Below are positions 1 to 7,734 of a DNA stretch of 7,734 nucleotides, piece after piece (the stretch's first letter is position 1; every line of letters starts with the position of its first letter). This DNA is from JACCUZ01 sp038246575 (GTDB lineage Bacteria > Actinomycetota > Actinomycetes > JACCUZ01). The notes under the pieces were generated by a model. That model had not been told where the DNA came from, did no database searches, and was given only the letters and a program-made list of their open reading frames with translations. Location: assembly GCA_038246575.1 (NCBI GenBank), contig JBBRVU010000191.1:1-7734 (forward strand), in the 5' to 3' direction. Made by a program: the position numbers and the translations under genes.

Positions 1-792
1 GCCGTTGGTGCAGGCGAGGCTGAACGGGTTGCCGCTGAGGTTGACCGGCTCGCTGAACGTGACCGTCAGGTCGCTGTCCACCGGGACGTTGGTCGTGCCG
101 TCCGCCGGAAGGGTGCTGGCCACCGTCGGCGCGGCATCGCCTCCGTTGCAGATGTGCGTCGGCGACTCGGAGTTGCGTGGCGCGGGGCTACCGGTCGCAA
201 AGTCGGCGTTGTTGTTGTCCGTGTCGGTGCAGCCGGCTGCATTGCGCAGTGCGGCGGTGGTGTTGCTCAAGGTTGGAGCCGCACCCGAACCCTCGAAGTC
301 GTTAGCAGATCCATATCCGACGAAGTCGATAACACTCGCGCTGGAATCGCAGTCCGAGCTGCATGCCAGGGCTGACGTGGAGTTGACGAGGGCGATCTTC
401 GCGTTGGTACCGCTCATTGCGATGCTGCCAGACGCGTCGGGCGTCGGGAGCGGCGTCGATCCACCGGCTCCCGCCGCCTCTTGCACCAGGTAGTAGCCGC
501 CAGCGGGCACCGAGCCGGACAGCGGTGTGACTGCCCAAGAGGTACCTGTGCTTGATGCGTACTGCACGCTCTTTCCAGTGACGCTCACCGTGGCTGTGCC
601 GCGGTTGAAGATCTCGATGAAGTCGTTCGTCAACGTCGCTCCGCTGTTGCCGCCCCCTCCGTAGACCTGGCTGATCACCAGGTTGGGCGACGCCGCTGCG
701 GCCGGGCTGGCTGCCACCAGAGGAGCCAACAGGAGGGGGGCGGCCACCAGAGCGGCGAGGCGGGACAGGGACACAGCTCGACTCGAACGCAT
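1..792 (-). CDS. Secreted lamin-tail-domain protein, probably N-terminal part of an ExeM/NucH-like extracellular nuclease (partial)
   Basis: Only the first 264 codons are present; the frame runs open off the left edge. Residues 1-34 form a signal peptide: basic MRSSR, a Leu/Ala core, and an Ala-rich AxA-type cleavage region ending before SPN (35-37), so the protein is exported. Residues 37 to about 165 are a lamin-tail domain, with SQVYGGGGNSG at 41-51, NDFIEIFNRG at 56-65, YYLVQEA at 100-106 and VIDFVGYGSAN at 154-164. NNNADF at 193-198 and SPAPRNS at 202-208 resemble the tail of this domain in ExeM/NucH-type nucleases. From about 219 a bacterial Ig-like (Big_5) domain begins (STLPADGTTNVPVDSDLTVTFSEPV region). 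Cys144/Cys148 could form a disulfide. The ATG at 792 is chosen because an ACGGAG ribosome site lies 6 nt upstream. In such proteins an endonuclease/exonuclease/phosphatase domain usually follows; it is not visible here, so the enzyme function is inference. About a fifth of codons end in A or T, more than in the neighbouring genes. Confidence 0.88.
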   Translation of the reverse strand, partial: MRSSRAVSLSRLAALVAAPLLLAPLVAASPAAAASPNLVISQVYGGGGNSGATLTNDFIEIFNRGTATVSVTGKSVQYASSTGTSWAVTPLSGSVPAGGYYLVQEAAGAGGSTPLPTPDASGSIAMSGTNAKIALVNSTSALACSSDCDSSASVIDFVGYGSANDFEGSGAAPTLSNTTAALRNAAGCTDTDNNNADFATGSPAPRNSESPTHICNGGDAAPTVASTLPADGTTNVPVDSDLTVTFSEPVNLSGNPFSLACTNG

Positions 793-798
793 GCACGA

Positions 799-804
799 CT
801 CCGT
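799..804 (-). promoter_or_regulatory. Ribosome binding site of the lamin-tail gene
   Basis: The minus strand reads ACGGAG, 6 nt before the ATG at 792. It decides the start: a GTG at 796 in another frame opens a competing reading frame, but that frame gives no recognisable domain, whereas the ATG frame starts directly with a signal peptide. Confidence 0.6.
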
Positions 805-842
805 CGTGTGGAGGGCGAGGGTTGTGACGCCGGTAGGCGCCT

Positions 843-857
843 CGACCATATGGGTCG
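843..857. repeat. Inverted repeat over the candidate -10
   Basis: Arms CGACC (843-847) and GGTCG (853-857) are perfect reverse complements around a 5-nt spacer, and they cover the candidate -10 of the lamin-tail gene. This could be a repressor half-site pair, but 5-bp arms also arise by chance in GC-rich DNA. Confidence 0.3.
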
Positions 858-875
858 TCCAGCGCCGCGGGTCAA
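845..875 (-). promoter_or_regulatory. Candidate promoter of the lamin-tail gene
   Basis: The minus strand carries TTGACC (870-875; five of six matches to TTGACA) and, after a 19-nt spacer, TATGGT (845-850; four of six matches to TATAAT). Transcription would start near 838, giving a leader of roughly 45 nt that contains the ribosome site at 799-804. The spacer is longer than the ideal 17 nt. An alternative -10 reading with a 17-nt spacer (CATATG) matches less well. No experiment supports this; it is a pattern call. Confidence 0.42.
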
Positions 876-892
876 GCAAAGCCTTGATTTGC
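872..892. repeat. Overlapping inverted repeats at the candidate -35
   Basis: Two alternative inverted repeats overlap here. TCAAG (872-876) pairs with CTTGA (883-887), and GCAAA (876-880) pairs with TTTGC (888-892). The left end overlaps the candidate -35 of the lamin-tail gene. In RNA the two hairpins would be mutually exclusive. The element also lies about 55-75 nt downstream of the kinase stop codon, so it could instead be part of a weak terminator, although no T-tract follows. Confidence 0.35.
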
Positions 893-944
893 AGCGCATT
901 CCCGCAGAGCATCCGCAGGGCAACTCCCGGTCGCACCAGAGGGA

Positions 945-1874
945 TCAGGCCCAGCGCGTGCCGGTCTCGAGCCACTCGAGGCAGGCCGAGCCGCAGTGCT
1001 GCTGCCAGGCGCGGATCGTGGGCAGACCCCTGGGCGCAGGCTGGCCGGCCCGTTCCAGCCAGAAGCAGGCCAGCACGGCGATCACCGAGGCCAGCTGCTC
1101 GCCCGGTATGTCACGTGTCAGCGGCGAGGTCGCGAGGAACTGGTCCGCGTCAGGTCCGCCCTGCATCCGGAAGTCGGCGGCCAGCATGAGGGTGTCCAGC
1201 CATGGCGCACCCCTGCAGGCCCACGCCCAGTCGAGCAGCACCGCCTGGCCGGCCCGGACGAGGATGTTGTCGGCCCGGGCGTCCCAGTGCACCAACCTGT
1301 CCCCCCGCGTCACCTCGCGCGCCGTGGCCAGGTGGCGCGCGAGCCCTGGGACCCGGCGCCGGACCTCGGCAGGCAGCGCCGCGTCGTCGCTGGACTCGAG
1401 GACCGTGAGAGCGGGCATGGCATCGGCGAACGGCGGCAGCTCATGCGGCGCCCGCGTCGCCGCCACCCGCTCGAGCGTGCTCGAGGTGGCCGTCACGTCC
1501 GCCGGCGTCCACGGCACCCGAGGCCGCCGCCCGTCGACGTCCTCGAGCACCAGGCACACCCACTGCCCGTCGTCGTACGCCGAGAGCAGCCGGGCGTGCG
1601 GCACGGATGCCGGCATCACCCCCAGCGCCGTGACCTCGGCGCGGTTCAGGTCCGGAGTGTCCGGGTTGATCTCGGGGCCGCACGCCTTCACGAAAGCACG
1701 GCGGCCGTCGGCGCAGACCACCCGCGCGGCCGCGCCGGGGGAGAAGCCGCCGTGCTGGGTCGCGGCGGAGACCACCGGTGAGCCGAGCGCGGCCTCGACG
1801 GCGCCACGCACGTGGGCCGGCACCGCCTCCCAGGGGATGCGGGTGCCGGCGGCTTCGGGCGCCGTCCGGGACAT
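945..1874 (-). CDS. Phosphotransferase of the aminoglycoside phosphotransferase (APH) family, substrate unknown
   Basis: This encodes a complete 309-residue cytoplasmic protein with the APH/choline-kinase fold; such enzymes transfer the gamma-phosphate of ATP to a small-molecule hydroxyl. Visible signatures in order: a glycine-rich N-lobe loop (GGFSPGAAA, 42-50), the ATP-anchoring lysine in AFVK (K63), a glutamate in NRAE (E80) likely to pair with it, a hinge LVLED (108-112), the catalytic Brenner motif HWDARADN (196-203, with H196, D198 and N203 intact), and the metal-binding DW pair (D215-W216). Trp197 sits where many relatives have Gly. The start ATG at 1874 gives a normal N-terminus. The same frame stays open far upstream through lepA, but that region is antisense to lepA and not homologous. 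There is no clear Shine-Dalgarno at the usual distance; GATGAT lies 6 nt upstream. The gene is divergent from lepA and 152 bp ahead of the secreted lamin-tail gene on the same strand. The family includes many non-resistance enzymes, so antibiotic resistance should not be assumed. Confidence 0.87.
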   Translation of the reverse strand: MSRTAPEAAGTRIPWEAVPAHVRGAVEAALGSPVVSAATQHGGFSPGAAARVVCADGRRAFVKACGPEINPDTPDLNRAEVTALGVMPASVPHARLLSAYDDGQWVCLVLEDVDGRRPRVPWTPADVTATSSTLERVAATRAPHELPPFADAMPALTVLESSDDAALPAEVRRRVPGLARHLATAREVTRGDRLVHWDARADNILVRAGQAVLLDWAWACRGAPWLDTLMLAADFRMQGGPDADQFLATSPLTRDIPGEQLASVIAVLACFWLERAGQPAPRGLPTIRAWQQHCGSACLEWLETGTRWA

Positions 1875-1880
1875 CAGGCG

Positions 1881-1886
1881 ATCATC
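1881..1886 (-). promoter_or_regulatory. Candidate -10 hexamer for leaderless kinase transcript
   Basis: The minus strand reads GATGAT, matching TATAAT at four positions, exactly 6 nt before the ATG at 1874. Transcription would therefore begin at or next to the start codon. No good -35 is visible 16-19 nt further upstream. A GGGG run overlapping the hexamer lies about 11 nt from the ATG and could instead act as a poor ribosome site. Confidence 0.35.
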
Positions 1887-1973
1887 CCCGCCGGGCGCCG
1901 AACGGGACCACCGGGTTTCCAGCGCAGGCGCAGGGCAGCGGGCAGTCCGCCCTCGCGTGGGAGGATGGGTGGC

Positions 1974-1992
1974 GTCCACGGACCGCGTGGAC
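1974..1992. repeat. Perfect 7-5-7 inverted repeat in the divergent spacer (candidate operator)
   Basis: Arms GTCCACG (1974-1980) and CGTGGAC (1986-1992) are perfect reverse complements around GACCG. An outer pair, GGGAGG at 1959-1964 and CCTCCC at 1992-1997, could extend the structure with an asymmetric bulge. It lies between the divergent kinase and lepA genes, about 55 bp before the lepA ATG. Its size and symmetry suit a dimeric regulator or an RNA hairpin in a lepA leader. No T-tract follows, so a terminator role is not supported. The rest of the 171-bp spacer (1875-2045) shows no convincing -35/-10 pair. Confidence 0.4.
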
Positions 1993-2045
1993 CTCCCGCC
2001 CGTACGAGCAAGTATTGGATCTGCGTGCCCGCCAGCCCCTCGCAC

Positions 2046-3887
<1,842 letters not shown>

Positions 3888-3901
3888 GCACGCTCGGCAG
3901 G

Positions 3902-3907
3902 TAGCGT
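3902..3907 (+). promoter_or_regulatory. Candidate -10 hexamer for leaderless MOSC transcript
   Basis: TAGCGT fits the TANNNT form of actinobacterial -10 elements and ends 6 nt before the GTG at 3914, so transcription could start at the start codon itself. A weak AGGT (3899-3902) lies 11 nt upstream of the GTG, farther than usual for a ribosome site. No recognisable -35 is present, because that region is the end of lepA. Read-through from lepA remains possible. Confidence 0.4.
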
Positions 3908-3913
3908 CAGCAC

Positions 3914-4561
3914 GTGCCCTCCCTCGTCTCGTCGGTGAACGTCATGCAGGCGCTGATCCCCGACGTCCGGGGCAGCCTCGACCTGACCGCGATCGACAAG
4001 CGCCCGGTCGCCGGACGGGTCCCGGTCGCCCGGCTCGGCCTCGAGGGTGACCAGCAGTACGACACCGCCCACCACGGCGGCGTCGAGCAGGCGGTCTACG
4101 CCTACGCCGTCGAGGACCTGCGCTGGTGGTCCGCCGAGATCGGGCGCGACCTGACGCCGGGGCAGTTCGGGGAGAACCTCACGACCGAGGGGCTCGACGT
4201 CACCGGCGCGCAGATCGGCGAGCGGTGGCGGATCGGCGATGCCGGACTGCTCGTCGAGGTCAGCTGCCCGCGCATCCCGTGCGCGACCTTCCAGGGCTGG
4301 ATGGACGAGCCCCGCTGGGTGAAGCGGTTCACTGACGGCGGTGCACCCGGTGCGTACCTGCGAGTGCTCACCGAGGGCACCGTGGCCGCGGGGGACGAGG
4401 TCGAGGTTGTGCACCGGCCGGACCACGGGGTGACGATCGGGGAGACGCTGGTCATCCGGCGCGCCGCATCCGACAAGCTGGAGCGGCTGCTCGAGATGCC
4501 CGGGCTCAACCCGATCCTCGAGGACGTCGCGCGCACGGATCTCGCCGCCCGGGCTCGCTGA
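3914..4561 (+). CDS. MOSC-domain protein, YiiM-like
   Basis: This encodes a 215-residue cytoplasmic protein, close to the length of E. coli YiiM. MOSC domains occur at the C-terminus of molybdenum cofactor sulfurases and as stand-alone proteins. YiiM-type members are linked to Moco-dependent detoxification of N-hydroxylated base analogues. Visible signatures: the opening strand SLVSSVNV (3-10), GLEGDQQYD (42-50), HHGGVEQAVYAY (53-64), GENLTTEGL (86-94) and SCPRIPC (117-123). Cys123 sits at the conserved MOSC cysteine position; Cys118 is an additional nearby cysteine. The C-terminal part (about 165-215) resembles the extra helical segment of YiiM-like proteins. The GTG start is preferred over the ATG at codon 11, which would remove the first strand of the domain. 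The gene lies 26 bp after lepA and 117 bp before the acyl-CoA ligase. No molybdoenzyme or Moco synthesis gene is visible nearby, so the partner is unknown. Confidence 0.9.
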   Translation: MPSLVSSVNVMQALIPDVRGSLDLTAIDKRPVAGRVPVARLGLEGDQQYDTAHHGGVEQAVYAYAVEDLRWWSAEIGRDLTPGQFGENLTTEGLDVTGAQIGERWRIGDAGLLVEVSCPRIPCATFQGWMDEPRWVKRFTDGGAPGAYLRVLTEGTVAAGDEVEVVHRPDHGVTIGETLVIRRAASDKLERLLEMPGLNPILEDVARTDLAARAR

Positions 4562-4603
4562 CCGGCGGCGCCGACGTCCGCGAAGGTCACGAGTCTGTGG
4601 CAA

Positions 4604-4617
4604 GGCCCCGGCGGGCC
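4604..4617 (+). terminator. Weak hairpin after the MOSC gene
   Basis: GGCCC (4604-4608) and GGGCC (4613-4617) can form a 5-bp stem with a CGGC loop, 42 nt after the MOSC stop codon. No T-run follows, so it is at best a non-canonical terminator of the kind seen in high-GC actinobacteria, and it could be chance. Confidence 0.2.
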
Positions 4618-4629
4618 GGAGAAGAACGC

Positions 4630-4635
4630 TAGCGT
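4630..4635 (+). promoter_or_regulatory. Candidate -10 of the acyl-CoA ligase
   Basis: TAGCGT fits TANNNT and is identical to the hexamer before the MOSC gene. It lies inside the 10-bp palindrome ACGCTAGCGT (4626-4635). Transcription from about 4642 would give a leader of roughly 37 nt carrying the strong ribosome site. No clear -35 is present in the GC-rich 4601-4620 stretch. A short hairpin, CGGGG (4636-4640) with CCCCG (4644-4648), overlaps the expected start. Confidence 0.3.
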
Positions 4636-4663
4636 CGGGGACGCCCCGCAGTCCGGCCCGACC

Positions 4664-4670
4664 AGGAGGT
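4664..4670 (+). promoter_or_regulatory. Strong ribosome binding site of the acyl-CoA ligase
   Basis: AGGAGGT is a near-perfect Shine-Dalgarno, 8 nt before the GTG at 4679. It fixes that GTG as the start and is the strongest ribosome site in the window. Confidence 0.85.
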
Positions 4671-4678
4671 ACGTCCCG

Positions 4679-6523
<1,845 letters not shown>

Positions 6524-6532
6524 CCCGTCGGG

Positions 6533-6560
6533 CGACGCCGGCCTGCGCGTCCGGCCGTCG
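6533..6560 (+). terminator. Hairpin between ligase and hemW, possible weak terminator
   Basis: CGACGCCGG (6533-6541) pairs with CCGG-C-CGTCG (6551-6560) in a stem of nine base pairs, with one bulged C at 6555 and a 9-nt loop. It starts 10 nt after the ligase stop. No T-tract follows, so termination would be partial at best; it may only stabilise the ligase mRNA end. Confidence 0.3.
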
Positions 6561-6572
6561 GAGCCGTGCAGG

Positions 6573-6578
6573 GACACT
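6573..6578 (+). promoter_or_regulatory. Candidate -10 hexamer for leaderless hemW transcript
   Basis: GACACT (NANNNT form) ends 6 nt before the GTG at 6585, the same spacing seen at the MOSC and kinase genes. An AGGGA at 6570-6574, 10 nt from the GTG, could serve as a ribosome site if transcription begins upstream. Confidence 0.3.
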
Positions 6579-6584
6579 GGGGCC

Positions 6585-7734
6585 GTGCCGTCCACGCTGC
6601 CCGAGGGAGAGACCGTCCCGAGCGACGGGTCCCTGCCGTCCGCGTCGCTCGCGGGCCTCGGGACGCGACCGTTCGGTGCGTACGTGCATGTGCCGTTCTG
6701 CGCTGTCCGCTGCGGCTACTGCGACTTCAACACCTACACCGCGACCGAGCTAGGAGGCGGCGCGTCGCAGGCGGCGTACGCCGGCACCGCCCTGGCGGAG
6801 ATCGCCTTGGCCCGCGCCGTGCTGGGGGAGGTGGACCTCCCCGTCGCGACGGTCTTCGTCGGTGGCGGCACCCCGACCCTGCTCCCGGCTGACGACCTGG
6901 CCGCGCTGCTGGCGCGGATCCGGGCCGAGTTCGGGCTCGCCGACGGCGCCGAGGTCACCACCGAGGCCAACCCGGACAGTGTCGACCGGGACTCCCTGGC
7001 CCGACTGCGCGCAGCCGGCTTCACCCGGGTCTCGTTCGGGATGCAGTCCGCGGTCCCGCACGTGCTGCAGACGCTGGACCGCACCCACGACCCCGACCGG
7101 GTGCCGCTCGTCGTCGAGTGGGCCCGTGCGGCCGGCTTCGAGGGGGTGAGCCTCGACCTCATCTACGGCACGCCGGGGGAGTCGGCGGCCGACTGGCAGA
7201 CAACTGTCGCGGCCGCACTCTCCTGCCGGCCCGACCACATCAGCGCGTACGCCCTGATCGTCGAGGACGGCACCAGGCTCGCCGCCCGGGTCCGCCGCGG
7301 AGAGGTGGCGCCGCCCGACGACGACGAGCTGGCAGATCGCTACCTGGCGACCGACGAGCTGCTCTCCGCCGCCGGCCTGAGGTGGTACGAGGTCAGCAAC
7401 TGGGCCCGCGAGGACAGCCAGCGCGCCCGGCACAACGAGGGCTACTGGCACGGCCACGACTGGTGGGGCGTCGGGCCCGGCGCGCACAGCCACGTCGGCG
7501 GCACCCGGTGGTGGAACGTCAAGCACCCCACGGCGTACGCCGCCCGCCTTGCCGCCGGGACCAGCCCAGCCCAGGCGCGCGAGGTCCTCACGTCCGCGCA
7601 GCAGCGGGCCGAGCGCTTGCTGCTGGGCATCCGGCTGCGCGAGGGCCACCCGCTGGCCGAGCTCAGCGACGGCGGAGTCACCGCGGCCCGGCAGGCGCTC
7701 GCCGACGGGCTGCTGGACCCGGCCGCGCACAGCA
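6585..7734 (+). CDS. hemW: Heme chaperone HemW (radical SAM, HemN-like), C-terminus cut by window edge
   Basis: 383 codons are present before the right edge; bacterial HemW proteins are usually somewhat longer, so probably only a few dozen residues are missing. It is a radical SAM protein with a 4Fe-4S cluster that binds heme and is thought to deliver it to membrane targets such as respiratory enzymes. The cluster motif is CAVRCGYC (C39, C43, C46) followed by DF (47-48). The Phe48 position is where true HemN coproporphyrinogen dehydrogenase has a fourth Cys, which favours HemW. GGGTP (93-97) is the SAM-binding segment, and TEANPDS (126-132) and FGMQS (151-155) are typical of the family. HNEGYW (283-288) matches the heme-binding HNxxYW motif of HemW. 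The GTG at 6585 leaves about 30 variable residues before the conserved FGAYVHVPFC, common in actinobacterial forms. In many actinobacteria hrcA and dnaJ follow, which would lie outside the window. Confidence 0.94.
   Translation, partial: MPSTLPEGETVPSDGSLPSASLAGLGTRPFGAYVHVPFCAVRCGYCDFNTYTATELGGGASQAAYAGTALAEIALARAVLGEVDLPVATVFVGGGTPTLLPADDLAALLARIRAEFGLADGAEVTTEANPDSVDRDSLARLRAAGFTRVSFGMQSAVPHVLQTLDRTHDPDRVPLVVEWARAAGFEGVSLDLIYGTPGESAADWQTTVAAALSCRPDHISAYALIVEDGTRLAARVRRGEVAPPDDDELADRYLATDELLSAAGLRWYEVSNWAREDSQRARHNEGYWHGHDWWGVGPGAHSHVGGTRWWNVKHPTAYAARLAAGTSPAQAREVLTSAQQRAERLLLGIRLREGHPLAELSDGGVTAARQALADGLLDPAAHS

Noticed and set aside
302..796. Minus-strand frame starting at GTG 796, overlapping the lamin-tail gene in another phase
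   Set aside because: Its product is Arg/Pro-rich with no domain, whereas the frame from ATG 792 gives a signal peptide and a textbook lamin-tail domain without interruption to the window edge.
945..1874. Reading the kinase as an aminoglycoside resistance gene
   Set aside because: The family signature alone does not give a substrate; no resistance-type subfamily features or mobile context are visible.
1959..1967. ATG at 1965 directly after GGGAGG as the lepA start
   Set aside because: There is no gap between the purine run and the ATG, so the ribosome could not use it normally, and it would add 27 residues not expected for LepA.
4626..4635. Perfect 10-bp palindrome ACGCTAGCGT as an operator
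   Set aside because: A palindrome this short is easily found by chance and has no second copy nearby; kept only as the context of the candidate -10.
6750..7730. 326-codon minus-strand frame opposite hemW
   Set aside because: HemW motifs on the plus strand (CxxxCxxC, GGGTP, HNxxYW) show the true gene; the antisense frame has no domain.
6585..7734. Calling the radical SAM gene HemN (coproporphyrinogen III dehydrogenase)
   Set aside because: The fourth HemN cysteine after CxxxCxxC is replaced by Phe48, and the HNxxYW heme-binding motif is present; both indicate HemW.

Overview
The window is a GC-rich stretch (about 70% by eye) with strongly G/C-ending codons and several GTG starts, typical of a high-GC actinobacterium. 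The LepA protein and the order lepA, long-chain acyl-CoA ligase, hemW fit Actinobacteria well. The secreted lamin-tail protein and the ligase type would suit Nocardioides or a relative, but that genus-level guess is inference.

Layout. On the minus strand, reading leftward from about 1874, are two genes. The first is a complete APH-fold small-molecule kinase (945-1874). The second is the first 264 codons of a secreted lamin-tail-domain protein (1-792), whose likely nuclease domain lies beyond the left edge. A 152-bp spacer between them holds a candidate promoter with two small inverted repeats. A 171-bp divergent spacer (1875-2045) then separates the kinase from four plus-strand genes: lepA (2046-3887), a YiiM-like MOSC protein (3914-4561), a FadD15-like long-chain acyl-CoA ligase (4679-6523) and hemW (6585 to the right edge, missing only its extreme C-terminus). 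Every stretch longer than about 50 bp between genes is described in the feature list. I saw no tRNA, rRNA, CRISPR array, insertion sequence or att-like repeat.

How the genes relate. The plus-strand block is mainly housekeeping: a ribosome-associated translation GTPase, a MOSC protein probably linked to molybdenum cofactor, lipid activation, and heme trafficking. They share direction and short spacers but not one pathway. Candidate -10 elements before the MOSC gene, the ligase and hemW suggest several promoters, not one simple operon. The minus-strand pair looks more accessory: a kinase of unknown substrate and an exported protein with clearly lower GC at third codon positions.

Nothing here amounts to a recognisable undescribed system. 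The observations most worth checking are a repeated leaderless-gene signature (a NANNNT hexamer exactly 6 nt before the start codon at three genes), the ambiguous lepA start with a possible overlapping 26-codon leader ORF, a perfect 7-5-7 inverted repeat in the divergent spacer, and paired inverted repeats over the candidate promoter of the secreted protein.
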